Assembly: GCF_947495255.1 (NCBI RefSeq)
Contig: NZ_CANLYI010000001.1
Span: 310,001 to 374,000 of the forward strand
DNA: 64,000 nt
Origin: an uncultured Winogradskyella sp.
GTDB lineage: Bacteria > Bacteroidota > Bacteroidia > Flavobacteriales > Flavobacteriaceae
Direction of reading: 5' to 3'
The notes beneath the pieces are model-generated. The model was not told the DNA's origin and ran no database searches. It worked only from the letters and a program-made list of their open reading frames with translations. Numbering within the stretch: the first letter of the stretch is position 1; each line of letters opens with the position of its first letter. The position numbers were made by a program, and so were the translations under genes. This document shows, piece by piece, positions 9,003-18,022 of this stretch.

Positions 9003-9842
9003 ATGAATAAATACAATACAAGATATGCTTCTAACCCAGCATCTGTTAAAGCATTAAATACCCAAGAATTACGTGATGAGTTCTTAATTCAAAATGTAAT
9101 AATAAAAGATGAATTGAAATGGACGTATTCTCATTATGATAGATACATGGTAGCAGGTATAAAACCTGTTGAAAAAGCTATTACCTTAGAAACAATAGAC
9201 CCGTTAAAATCTAGCTTTTTTCTAGAAAGAAGAGAATTAGGAATCATTAATATAGGAGATTCTGGATTTGTTATCGTAGATGGAACCACTTATACTTTAG
9301 AACACAAAGAGGCATTGTACCTTGGTCAAGGTAACAAAGCTGTGACATTTTCTAGTAAATCAGCAGAAAAACCAGCTCAATTTTATTTAAATTCAACTCC
9401 TGCTCACAAAAAATTCCCAAATAAAAAAATTGGAATTGATGATGTAGAGGTTATTGAATTAGGTTCTCCTGAAACAGCTAATGCGAGAACATTAAGAAAA
9501 TATATAGTTAACAGTGTAGTTGATGTTTGTCAGTTACAAATGGGAATGACGACTATTAAACCTGGAAGTAGCTGGAACACAATGCCTGCTCATGTGCATG
9601 ACAGACGCATGGAAGTTTATTTCTATTTTGAAGTTCCAGAAAACCAAGCGGTTTGTCATTTTATGGGAGAACCACAAGAAACACGTCATATTTGGATGGC
9701 AAATGGTGAAGCAGTAATTTCACCACCTTGGTCTATTCATTCAGGTTCTGGGACATCTAGTTACTCATTTATTTGGGGAATGGCAGGAGAGAATTTGGAT
9801 TATGGTGATATGGATGTTTGTAAAATAAATGAATTAAGATAA
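9003..9842 (+). CDS. kduI: 5-dehydro-4-deoxy-D-glucuronate isomerase
   Basis: 279 residues, matching KduI. It converts 5-keto-4-deoxyuronate, the product of unsaturated uronates, to 2,5-diketo-3-deoxygluconate in the cytoplasm. The zinc-site motif PAHVHDRRMEVYFYFEVP is present near residue 190, with further ligands in the ISPPWSIHSGSG segment. The start at 9003 is preferred over an upstream TTG at 8973, because that codon lies inside the promoter/operator and this ATG gives the family length. It is the first gene of the pectin uronate operon and is followed after 10 bp by kduD. Confidence 0.95.
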   Translation: MNKYNTRYASNPASVKALNTQELRDEFLIQNVIIKDELKWTYSHYDRYMVAGIKPVEKAITLETIDPLKSSFFLERRELGIINIGDSGFVIVDGTTYTLEHKEALYLGQGNKAVTFSSKSAEKPAQFYLNSTPAHKKFPNKKIGIDDVEVIELGSPETANARTLRKYIVNSVVDVCQLQMGMTTIKPGSSWNTMPAHVHDRRMEVYFYFEVPENQAVCHFMGEPQETRHIWMANGEAVISPPWSIHSGSGTSSYSFIWGMAGENLDYGDMDVCKINELR

Positions 9843-9852
9843 CAGTAAAATA

Positions 9853-10647
9853 ATGTCAATAAATTTATTTGATTTAACAGGAAAAGTAGCATTAGTTACT
9901 GGAGCAACTCACGGCTTAGGTATGGCGATGGCTAAAGGCCTCGGTCATGCTGGAGCAACTATAGTAATAAATGGCGCCTCTTCTAAAGGTAAATTAGACG
10001 AAGCTGTTTCTGAATATAAATCTGAAGGATTGAAAGCTTTTGGTTATTTATTTGATGTTACTAACGAAGCACAAGTTATTGAAAACATCACTAAAATCGA
10101 AAATGAAGTTGGTGCCATTGATATTCTATTTAACAATGCAGGAATAATAAAAAGGACACCACTTGAAAATATGGAAGTGTCCGATTTTGAACAGGTTCTA
10201 AAAGTCGATTTAGTAAGCCCATTTATCATGTCAAAACATGTTATAAAAGGCATGATTAGTAGACGAGAAGGTAAGATTATAAATATATGTTCTATGATGA
10301 GCGAATTAGGTAGAAACACTGTTGGTGCATACGCAGCTGCAAAAGGAGGTTTAAAAATGCTTACCAAGAATATGGCAACAGAGTGGTCTAAACATAACGT
10401 ACAAGTTAATGGTATTGGACCTGGTTATTTTGCAACAACACAAACAGAACCTATTCGTGTAGATGGTCATCCATTTAACGACTTTATTATAAACAGAACA
10501 CCAGCTGCACGTTGGGGAAATCCTGAAGATTTGCAAGGTGCCGCAATATTTTTAGCATCAAAAGCAAGCGATTTTGTTAGCGGACAAGTTGTTTATGTGG
10601 ATGGCGGAATTTTGGCTACCATAGGAAAACCTGCTAACGAAGATTAA
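9853..10647 (+). CDS. kduD: 2-dehydro-3-deoxy-D-gluconate 5-dehydrogenase (KduD-type SDR)
   Basis: 264 residues, a classical short-chain dehydrogenase. It shows the cofactor motif TGATHGLG near residue 17, NNAG near residue 93, and the active-site YAAAK near residue 159. The context after kduI supports reduction of 2,5-diketo-3-deoxygluconate to 2-keto-3-deoxygluconate with NAD(P)H. A gluconate 5-dehydrogenase is the main alternative by sequence alone. It lies 10 bp after kduI and 27 bp before uxaC. Confidence 0.9.
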   Translation: MSINLFDLTGKVALVTGATHGLGMAMAKGLGHAGATIVINGASSKGKLDEAVSEYKSEGLKAFGYLFDVTNEAQVIENITKIENEVGAIDILFNNAGIIKRTPLENMEVSDFEQVLKVDLVSPFIMSKHVIKGMISRREGKIINICSMMSELGRNTVGAYAAAKGGLKMLTKNMATEWSKHNVQVNGIGPGYFATTQTEPIRVDGHPFNDFIINRTPAARWGNPEDLQGAAIFLASKASDFVSGQVVYVDGGILATIGKPANED

Positions 10648-10674
10648 TTACGCAACACTAACTAAACCAATCCA

Positions 10675-12084
10675 ATGAGCACAAATTTTATACACGATAA
10701 TTTTCTGCTAGAAAATAAATATGCTGAAGAGTTATATCATAACTACTCAAAAAATCAGCCTATAATAGATTATCATAACCATTTATCGCCTCAAGAAATT
10801 TTGGACGATACAGTGTATAATAATTTAACAAAAGTGTGGATAAATGGCGACCATTACAAATGGCGCGCTATGCGGACTTTAGGTATAAGCGAAAAGTTTA
10901 TTACAGGTGATGCAACAGACAAAGAAAAGTTTATACAATGGGCAAAAACAGTCCCTTACACTATGCGCAACCCTTTGTATCACTGGACGCATTTAGAGTT
11001 GTCACGTTACTTTAATGTAACAGATTTATTAAACGAACAGTCTGCAGAAAGAATATACGAATCTACATCTGAAAAATTAAGTACTCAAGACTATAGTTGC
11101 CGAAATTTATTAAGAAAAGTTAATGCAGAATTGCTGTGTACTACCGAAGATCCTATTGACACATTGGTACATCATCAGCAACTAGAAAAAAGCGATTTTG
11201 AAGTAAAAGTAAGCACTGCTTTTAGACCCGATAAAGCCATTCTAATTGCCAACTATGGTTACAATAATTACATAAATAGTTTAGGAAAAGCAGCGGACAT
11301 AAACATTGAATCGTATCAAGATTTAAAAGATGCTTTAAAAAGTAGAATTGAATACTTTCATGATAATGGTTGTAGACTTTGCGATCATGGCTTAAACCAA
11401 ATTTCGTTTGTTACATATACTGAAAGAGACGTTGAAATTATTTTCAAAAAGAAAAGAAAAGGCGATTCACTTTCAAAAGAAGAAACGCTAAAATTTGAAA
11501 CAGCAATCCTTTTGTTCTTATCTGAAACTTATCATGAATTTGGTTGGGTACAACAATTTCATTTAGGTGCTTTACGTAATAATAACAAACGTATGCATTC
11601 AATTTTAGGTCCAGATACTGGTTGGGATTCTATTGGCGATTATTCGCAGGCCGAAAAACTTTCAGCATTTTTAAACCAATTAGATAGCAAGGATAAGTTA
11701 ACCAAAACTATAATATATAACCTTAATCCAGCCGATAATGAAGTGATGGCAACCATGATTGGAAACTTCAATGATGGTAGTGTAAGAGGTAAAATACAGT
11801 TTGGCTCAGGTTGGTGGTTTTTAGACCAAAAAGATGGTATGACCAAACAGTTAAACGCCTTATCAAATATGGGTTTAATTAGCTGTTTTATAGGTATGCT
11901 TACGGACTCTCGTAGTTTTTTATCTTTCCCAAGACATGAATATTTTAGAAGAATATTATGTAATCTTTTAGGGGATGAAATACAGAGAGGAGAATTACCA
12001 AAAGAAGAAATGGAATGGATTGGTAAAATGGTAGCAGATATTAGTTATAATAATGCTAAACAATATTTTAGTTTCATAAAATAA
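10675..12084 (+). CDS. uxaC: Uronate (glucuronate/galacturonate) isomerase
   Basis: 469 residues, the usual UxaC length. The N-terminal metal-site motif IIDYHNHLSP is at about residues 30-39, and the later DHGLNQ and GWDSIGDYSQ segments fit this amidohydrolase-fold family. It interconverts D-galacturonate and D-tagaturonate, or D-glucuronate and D-fructuronate, and so opens the saturated-uronate branch that UxaB and UxaA complete. It is the third gene of the operon, 11 bp before the TRAP binding protein. Confidence 0.96.
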   Translation: MSTNFIHDNFLLENKYAEELYHNYSKNQPIIDYHNHLSPQEILDDTVYNNLTKVWINGDHYKWRAMRTLGISEKFITGDATDKEKFIQWAKTVPYTMRNPLYHWTHLELSRYFNVTDLLNEQSAERIYESTSEKLSTQDYSCRNLLRKVNAELLCTTEDPIDTLVHHQQLEKSDFEVKVSTAFRPDKAILIANYGYNNYINSLGKAADINIESYQDLKDALKSRIEYFHDNGCRLCDHGLNQISFVTYTERDVEIIFKKKRKGDSLSKEETLKFETAILLFLSETYHEFGWVQQFHLGALRNNNKRMHSILGPDTGWDSIGDYSQAEKLSAFLNQLDSKDKLTKTIIYNLNPADNEVMATMIGNFNDGSVRGKIQFGSGWWFLDQKDGMTKQLNALSNMGLISCFIGMLTDSRSFLSFPRHEYFRRILCNLLGDEIQRGELPKEEMEWIGKMVADISYNNAKQYFSFIK

Positions 12085-12095
12085 AATTATAACTA

Positions 12096-13070
12096 ATGCG
12101 ATTTAAAATAATTCTCTTAGCAATACTTTTTATAAGTCTTGCATCTTGCAAAAAAACAGAGGGGCCTAAGGTTCTGTATCTAGGTCATACTTTGCCTCAA
12201 ACGCATCCAGTACACAAGGGAATGTTAGAGTTTCAAAAGGCATTAGAGAAAAAATCTAACGGGACATTAAAGGTTAAAATATTTCCTGATGGTCAGTTAG
12301 GGTCAGAAAGAGAATTATTAGAATTATTGCAAATAGGAAGTGTTGCCGCAACAAAAGTAAGTGCAGCCACTCTATCTAATTTTGTTCCTGAATACAATAT
12401 TCTAGGAATACCATATTTGTTTAGAAATAAGGCACACCAATTTAATGTTTTAGAAGGCCCAATTGGCAAATCCATTTTAGAGAAAGGTTCTAAATTTTGG
12501 CTTCGAGGATTATGTTACTATGATGCTGGAAGTAGAAGTTTCTATACCAGTAAAAAAGCGATAAGAACACCAGAAGATTTAAAAGGTCTTAAAATTAGGG
12601 TTCAGAATAATCAAATGGCTATAAATATGGTAAATTCTATGGGTGGGGATGCAACACCTTTATCATATGGGGAATTATATACAGCAATTCAGCAAGGTGT
12701 TGTAGATGGAGCAGAAAATAACCCACCATCATTTGTGTCATCAAATCATTATGAAATTAGCAAGTATTATACTATAGATGAGCATTCTTCTGTACCAGAT
12801 GTTCTTTTGATAGGTACTAAATATTGGGAAAAATTATCGAAAGAAGAAAAGGCTTGGGTACAGGAAGCAGCAAACGAATCCGCCCAAGCGCAAAAAGCTT
12901 TTTGGAGAGCATCTGTTGAGGAATCAATGAAAGTTGTAAAAGATTGGGGTGTGGAAATTATAATTCCTGAGAAATCACTATTCGCAGAAAAATCAAAATC
13001 TGTAGTTGAAGAATTTGTGAAAAAATATCCGGAGATGTCAAAAATTGTAAATGAAATTAAAAATAATTAA
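12096..13070 (+). CDS. dctP: TRAP transporter solute-binding lipoprotein (DctP family), probably uronate
   Basis: 324 residues. The signal ends at L-A-S-C, so the protein is a periplasmic lipoprotein. The DctP fold is supported by LKGLKIRVQNN with the conserved substrate-carboxylate arginine at about residue 168, by PLSYGELYTAIQQGVVDGAENN, and by the N-terminal YLGHTLPQTHPVHKG strand. TRAP systems use a cation gradient to import carboxylates. Its place between uxaC and uxaB makes galacturonate or unsaturated uronate the likely ligand. The stop is 1 bp before the start of the small permease gene. Confidence 0.93.
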   Translation: MRFKIILLAILFISLASCKKTEGPKVLYLGHTLPQTHPVHKGMLEFQKALEKKSNGTLKVKIFPDGQLGSERELLELLQIGSVAATKVSAATLSNFVPEYNILGIPYLFRNKAHQFNVLEGPIGKSILEKGSKFWLRGLCYYDAGSRSFYTSKKAIRTPEDLKGLKIRVQNNQMAINMVNSMGGDATPLSYGELYTAIQQGVVDGAENNPPSFVSSNHYEISKYYTIDEHSSVPDVLLIGTKYWEKLSKEEKAWVQEAANESAQAQKAFWRASVEESMKVVKDWGVEIIIPEKSLFAEKSKSVVEEFVKKYPEMSKIVNEIKNN

Positions 13071-13071
13071 A

Positions 13072-13563
13072 ATGAAAAAATTTGAGTTTATTTTTAATAA
13101 AATTAATAAAGTCCTTGAATGGATTTTGATTGTCATTTTTGCACTATTAGTTTTAGATGTTCTATTTCAAGTATTTTCAAGGTATATTTTAAGTAGATCA
13201 TTTACCTGGACTGAAGAATTCGCAAGGTTTTCTTTAATATGGATGACCATTTTAGGCGCTGCATATCTTAATGCTAAAAAAGAACACTTATCAATGGACT
13301 TTTTATATCAAAAACTTTCAATGGCAAATAAAAGAAAAACTTCAATACTTATAGAAGTATTTATATTTCTTTTTGCTCTAATAGTGATGGTTATTGGTGG
13401 ATTAAATTTGGTTTATACGACATTACATTTAGAACAATTATCAGGTACTTTAAGAATACCGCTTGGGTATGTATATGCTATTATGCCATTTAGTGGTTTT
13501 CTAATTATGTGCTTTTCAATTTATCACATATCAGGTATTTATTCTAATAAAAACATTAGTTAG
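13072..13563 (+). CDS. dctQ: TRAP transporter small membrane subunit (DctQ)
   Basis: 163 residues with four predicted membrane helices. The conserved DctQ segments RYILSRSFTWTEEFARF and LNAKKEHLSMDFLY are present. I place the start at 13072, just after the binding-protein stop, rather than at an in-frame ATG at 13051 that would overlap it by 20 bp and add a non-membrane tail. The subunit pairs with DctM in the inner membrane. The next gene begins 2 bp after its stop. Confidence 0.92.
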   Translation: MKKFEFIFNKINKVLEWILIVIFALLVLDVLFQVFSRYILSRSFTWTEEFARFSLIWMTILGAAYLNAKKEHLSMDFLYQKLSMANKRKTSILIEVFIFLFALIVMVIGGLNLVYTTLHLEQLSGTLRIPLGYVYAIMPFSGFLIMCFSIYHISGIYSNKNIS

Positions 13564-13565
13564 TT

Positions 13566-14870
13566 ATGAGTATAGAAATTATTAGTATAATCGTTTTGTT
13601 TGTTAGTTTCTTTACGCTTTTGTTATTGAAAGTTCCTGTAGCGTATAGCATCGGAATCTCAACAACTTTAAGCTTATTATTAAATATTGACAAAATGCCT
13701 GGTTTAACAACAATTGCTCAGCGCATGACTACAGGTATTGATAGTTTTGCGCTATTAGCGATACCCTTTTTTGTGTTAGCAGGTGAGATTATGAAACAAG
13801 GCGGTATTGCAAATCGACTTATCAATTTTGCGAAATCTTTAGTAGCAAGTCTTCCTGGAGGGTTAGCTTATGTAAATGTATTGGCATCCATGCTTTTTGG
13901 AGCCATTTCTGGCTCAGCGGTTGCTGCTGCTTCGGCTATTGGTTCAATTATGACCGATAGAATGGAAGAAGAAGGATATCCTAGAGCGTTAAGTGCGTCA
14001 GTAAATATTACATCTTCAACAACAGGTTTATTAATTCCACCAAGTAATATCTTAATAGTATATGCCTTAGCCAGTGGAGGAAGTGCTTCTGTAGCTGCAC
14101 TATTTATTGCTGGATATCTACCAGGAATATTATTAGGTTTTGCTATTATGGGATACATAGCGTTCATTACTATTAGTAAAGGTTATGCAAGAGGAAAATC
14201 TTCAACAATTTTGGAAGTTTGGACCTATTTTAGAAAAGCATTTTTCAGTCTATCATTACTCGTAATTGTTGTAGGAGGCATCGTAGCCGGAATTTTTACT
14301 GCAACAGAAGCTTCTGTAATTGCTGTATTATATGCAGCAATATTGTCATTAATTTATGGTGACATGAAAATAAAGGACATGCCTAAAGTATTGTTGTCTA
14401 GTGCAAAAACAACTGCTGTTGTGATGTTCTTAATCTGTACTTCTATGGCCATGTCTTGGTTATTCTCATTTGAAGGAATTCCAGAAATGATAAGTACATT
14501 CTTATTAGAGTCATTAAATAACAAATTTGCCATCTTTTTAGCTATTAATATTATTCTCCTAATAGTAGGTACGTTTATGGATATGACACCAGCAGTATTA
14601 ATATTTACACCAATATTTTTACCAGTAGTAACTACTTTAGGAATGGACCCCGTACATTTTGGGATAGTAATTGTTCTAAATTTATGTATAGGAATTTGTA
14701 CACCTCCTGTAGGTACTCTACTATTTGTAGGTAGTGGAGTCGCCAAAGTTTCAGTCACAAAAGTTATTAGGTCTTTGTTACCATTTTTAGCAATTATGGT
14801 AGCTGTATTAATGCTAATATCATTTATACCAGAAATATCATTGTTTTTGCCAAGACTTTTTGGCTTGTAA
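13566..14870 (+). CDS. dctM: TRAP transporter large permease (DctM)
   Basis: 434 residues, hydrophobic throughout with about 12 membrane segments. DctM-type features include the FALLAIPFFVLAGEIM segment, the glycine/alanine-rich GAISGSAVAAASAIGSI segment, and FMDMTPAVLIFTPIFLPV near residue 340. It forms the transport channel with DctQ and receives uronate from the lipoprotein encoded two genes upstream. It is followed 12 bp later by uxaB, consistent with one transcript. Confidence 0.95.
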   Translation: MSIEIISIIVLFVSFFTLLLLKVPVAYSIGISTTLSLLLNIDKMPGLTTIAQRMTTGIDSFALLAIPFFVLAGEIMKQGGIANRLINFAKSLVASLPGGLAYVNVLASMLFGAISGSAVAAASAIGSIMTDRMEEEGYPRALSASVNITSSTTGLLIPPSNILIVYALASGGSASVAALFIAGYLPGILLGFAIMGYIAFITISKGYARGKSSTILEVWTYFRKAFFSLSLLVIVVGGIVAGIFTATEASVIAVLYAAILSLIYGDMKIKDMPKVLLSSAKTTAVVMFLICTSMAMSWLFSFEGIPEMISTFLLESLNNKFAIFLAINIILLIVGTFMDMTPAVLIFTPIFLPVVTTLGMDPVHFGIVIVLNLCIGICTPPVGTLLFVGSGVAKVSVTKVIRSLLPFLAIMVAVLMLISFIPEISLFLPRLFGL

Positions 14871-14882
14871 TTATAAAATAAT

Positions 14883-16349
14883 ATGACAGAATTAAAAAAT
14901 AAGAAGCCAGTTTTAAATAGGTTGAGTTTAGGACTTAAAAAAAAGCCTCCAATTAAAATAGTTCAGTTTGGAGAAGGGAATTTTTTGAGAGCATTCGTAG
15001 AATATGCCATTCAGCAATTAAATAAGTCTGTTGATTTTAATGCAGGTATTGCTGTTGTGCAACCTATTGACAGAGGTATGGTAGACATGCTAAACGAGCA
15101 AGAAGGATTATATACACTGTTTTTAAAAGGAATTCAAAAAAGTAAAGAAATTCAGCAAAAAGAATTAATTACCAACATTGTTAAAGGTATAAACCCTTAT
15201 AAAGATTTTCAGGAATATTTAGATTTAGCAAAAGAAGAAGAACTACAATTTATCATTTCTAATACAACTGAAGCAGGAATAAGTTATATAAAAAGTGATA
15301 AAATGTATATGCAACCACCAAGTTCATTTCCTGCAAAATTAACGTTGTTATTACACGAACGATTTAAACACTTTAAAGGTGCTTCAGACAAAGGATTAAC
15401 GATTATTCCATGTGAATTAATTAATCATAATGCAGAAACTTTAAAAGAAATCATACTAAAATACGCTTTATTATGGAAGTTAGATAGCACATTTGTTAAT
15501 TGGTTAAATTTAGCGTGTTCATTTCATAGCACATTGGTTGACAGAATTGTACCAGGTTATCCGAAAGATGATATTGAAGCTTATAATACACAATTAGAGT
15601 ATAAAGATAATTTGATTGTTGCAGCCGAAGTGTTTTTACTTTGGGTTATTGAAGGTGGTGAAGATTTAAAGAGAAAGTTACCATTCCACAAAACTGATTT
15701 AGACGTAAAAATAGTAGATAACATGCAACCTTATCGTACTAGAAAAGTACGAATATTAAATGGAGCACATACTTCAATGGTTCCATTTTCTTTACTTTAC
15801 GGAAATGAAACAGTTAAAGAAACAGTTGATAATGTTTTTACAGGTGAATTTGTAAACAAAGCTATTTTTGAAGAGATTAATGACACACTTCCCATGGAAA
15901 AAGCAGAATTAGACAGTTTTGCTGAAGCAGTTTTAGATCGATTTAGAAATCCATTTATCAAACATAAATTAGCTGATATTGCTTTAAATTCAATTTCAAA
16001 ATTTAAGGTACGTGTATTACCAAGTTTACTAGAATATGAAGCTAAAAATGGAAAGCTACCTACAAATTTAACTTTTGCCTTTGCTTGTTTAATACGATTT
16101 TATAAAGGTGATTGGCAGGGAGAAATTTTACCAATAAATGATAATGAAGGTATAATTAATTACTTTAAAAATATTTGGAAAAACAAGGATTATAACTTAA
16201 TTACTAATTGTGTTTTATCTAATAAAGAATATTGGGAAGAAGACTTAACCAAGGTTAAAAATTTATCCTCTGCTTTAGCCTTTGCTTTAGCAGAAATAGA
16301 TTCAATTGGAATAAAAGACGGTTACAATAATTTTCGCAAAAAGTATTAA
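14883..16349 (+). CDS. uxaB: Tagaturonate reductase (altronate oxidoreductase)
   Basis: 488 residues of the polyol-dehydrogenase/mannonate-oxidoreductase family. The nucleotide-binding motif IVQFGEGNFLRAFVEYAI is near residue 25. The catalytic-region motif LNGAHTSMVPF is near residue 295. It reduces D-tagaturonate to D-altronate with NADH. UxaB is preferred over fructuronate reductase because altronate dehydratase follows 32 bp downstream, and a separate SDR sits beside uxuA. Confidence 0.93.
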   Translation: MTELKNKKPVLNRLSLGLKKKPPIKIVQFGEGNFLRAFVEYAIQQLNKSVDFNAGIAVVQPIDRGMVDMLNEQEGLYTLFLKGIQKSKEIQQKELITNIVKGINPYKDFQEYLDLAKEEELQFIISNTTEAGISYIKSDKMYMQPPSSFPAKLTLLLHERFKHFKGASDKGLTIIPCELINHNAETLKEIILKYALLWKLDSTFVNWLNLACSFHSTLVDRIVPGYPKDDIEAYNTQLEYKDNLIVAAEVFLLWVIEGGEDLKRKLPFHKTDLDVKIVDNMQPYRTRKVRILNGAHTSMVPFSLLYGNETVKETVDNVFTGEFVNKAIFEEINDTLPMEKAELDSFAEAVLDRFRNPFIKHKLADIALNSISKFKVRVLPSLLEYEAKNGKLPTNLTFAFACLIRFYKGDWQGEILPINDNEGIINYFKNIWKNKDYNLITNCVLSNKEYWEEDLTKVKNLSSALAFALAEIDSIGIKDGYNNFRKKY

Positions 16350-16381
16350 TACAATTTTTTAAATACTAATTACTTATTAGA

Positions 16382-17995
16382 ATGCAGAAAAAATTAATAA
16401 AAGTTCACCCTTCAGATAATGTGGCAGTTGCTTTAGTAAATCTAAAAGCTGGTGAAACTATTGCTTTTGAAACTCAACAGATAACTGTAATTTCAGATGT
16501 TAAAGCCAAGCACAAAATTGCATTACTAGATTTTAATTCTGGTGATAAAATTATGATGTATGGTGTGTTAGTAGGTAAAGCAAATTCTCCAATTAGAAAA
16601 GGTGACGTGTTAACAATTAATAATGTAAAACACGAAAGCGCAAAGGTGACTAAAAAAACAAACACAATAGGTTGGTCTGCACCCAATGTAGAAAAATGGA
16701 AAGGTAAAACTTTTATGGGCTATCACAGGGAAGATGGACAAGTTGGTACGGCAAATACATGGCTATTCTTTCCTTTAGTATTTTGTGAAAACAGAAATAT
16801 TGAATTACTAAAAGATATTTTTGAAAAAGAACTACTAACTCAAAAAGCGAGTAATCACCGAAAATTATTGCGCTCTTTAGTTAATGAAAGACAAACCAAG
16901 ATAGAGTCTAAAGTAGAAGAAACTACTAACGTTTTTGAAAATATAGATGTAAAGTTTATAACACATCCTGGAGGTTGTGGTGGTATACGTCAAGACTCTG
17001 AAAGTTTAGCTAAGCTTTTAGCTGGTTATGTAAAAAACCCAAATGTTGCCGGAGCCACAGTATTGAGTCTAGGATGTCAAAATCTTCAAATAGATATTTT
17101 TAATAAAGCTTTAAAAGCTATAAGTCCAGAAAATAAAAAACCAATCTTGATTTATGAACAACAGCAAATGGGAACTGTAGATGAGATGCTTTCTGCCATT
17201 ATTAAAAACTCATTTGAAGCTATTAAAAATGCAAATAACATAGAACGTAAACCAGCACCTTTGTCCAAATTGAAAGTAGGTTTAGAATGCGGTGGATCTG
17301 ATGGCTTTTCTGGTATTTCGGCAAATCCAACTTTAGGATATACGTCTGACATGATAGTGGCTTTAGGCGGAACAGCGATTTTAGCAGAATTTCCAGAATT
17401 ATGTGGTGTAGAACAAGAATTAGTTAACCGGTGCGAAACAGAAGTTTCGGCAAAACGATTTTTAGAATTAATGCAAGCTTTTGAAAAATCCGTAGTAGAT
17501 GCTGGTTCTGGTTTTGATATGAATCCTTCACCCGGAAACATAAAAGATGGTTTAATTACAGATGCAATGAAATCTGCAGGAGCCGCAAAAAAAGGAGGGA
17601 CATCTCCTATTGTAGATGTTTTAGATTACGGAGAATATGTAACAAAACAAGGATTAAATTTATTGTGCACACCAGGAAATGACGTAGAAAGCACAACTGC
17701 AATGGTCGGCTCTGGCGCAAATATTGTATTATTTACTACAGGTTTAGGGACACCAACAGGTAACCCAATTACACCAGTAATAAAAGTATCGTCAAACACG
17801 GAGTTAGCTATAAAAATGAGTGACATTATTGATGTAGACACAGGCGATGTAATTAAAGGAGAAAAATCTATTGAAGAAATGGCAGAAACAATGCTTGATT
17901 ATATTATTGAGGTTGCAAGCGGAACTATTAAATCAAAAGCTAGTCTATTAAATCAAGATGATTTTATACCTTGGAAACGTGGTGTTTCACTTTAA
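16382..17995 (+). CDS. uxaA: Altronate dehydratase
   Basis: 537 residues in two parts. An N-terminal SAF-like domain covers about residues 1-90. The large dehydratase domain follows, with YHREDGQVGTANTW, HPGGCGGIRQDSESLA, LGCQNLQ and LECGGSDGFSGISANP. The conserved cysteines in GGCGG, LGCQN and LECGG fit the iron-dependent UxaA/GarD family. It converts D-altronate to 2-keto-3-deoxygluconate, where this branch meets the KduI/KduD branch. It is the last gene of the operon and ends 16 bp before the convergent regulator gene. Confidence 0.95.
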   Translation: MQKKLIKVHPSDNVAVALVNLKAGETIAFETQQITVISDVKAKHKIALLDFNSGDKIMMYGVLVGKANSPIRKGDVLTINNVKHESAKVTKKTNTIGWSAPNVEKWKGKTFMGYHREDGQVGTANTWLFFPLVFCENRNIELLKDIFEKELLTQKASNHRKLLRSLVNERQTKIESKVEETTNVFENIDVKFITHPGGCGGIRQDSESLAKLLAGYVKNPNVAGATVLSLGCQNLQIDIFNKALKAISPENKKPILIYEQQQMGTVDEMLSAIIKNSFEAIKNANNIERKPAPLSKLKVGLECGGSDGFSGISANPTLGYTSDMIVALGGTAILAEFPELCGVEQELVNRCETEVSAKRFLELMQAFEKSVVDAGSGFDMNPSPGNIKDGLITDAMKSAGAAKKGGTSPIVDVLDYGEYVTKQGLNLLCTPGNDVESTTAMVGSGANIVLFTTGLGTPTGNPITPVIKVSSNTELAIKMSDIIDVDTGDVIKGEKSIEEMAETMLDYIIEVASGTIKSKASLLNQDDFIPWKRGVSL

Positions 17996-18001
17996 TCTTC
18001 G

Positions 18002-18022
18002 AAAACTGAACTAATCAGTTTT
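18002..18022. terminator. Bidirectional terminator between uxaA and the LacI-type regulator
   Basis: AAAACTGA (18002-18009) pairs with TCAGTTTT (18015-18022) over a five-base loop. Each strand ends in a short T run. The hairpin overlaps the stop codon of the minus-strand regulator, a common arrangement for convergent genes. Confidence 0.65.

Noticed and set aside
13051-13071. Upstream start for the small TRAP permease
   Set aside because: It overlaps the binding-protein gene by 20 bp and adds residues not typical of DctQ. The ATG at 13072 fits better.
14354-14758. 134-residue minus-strand frame inside dctM
   Set aside because: It is the antisense of a conserved membrane protein with no signal, start context or family of its own.
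17152-17541. 129-residue minus-strand frame inside uxaA
   Set aside because: Antisense of the conserved dehydratase core, arising from codon bias.
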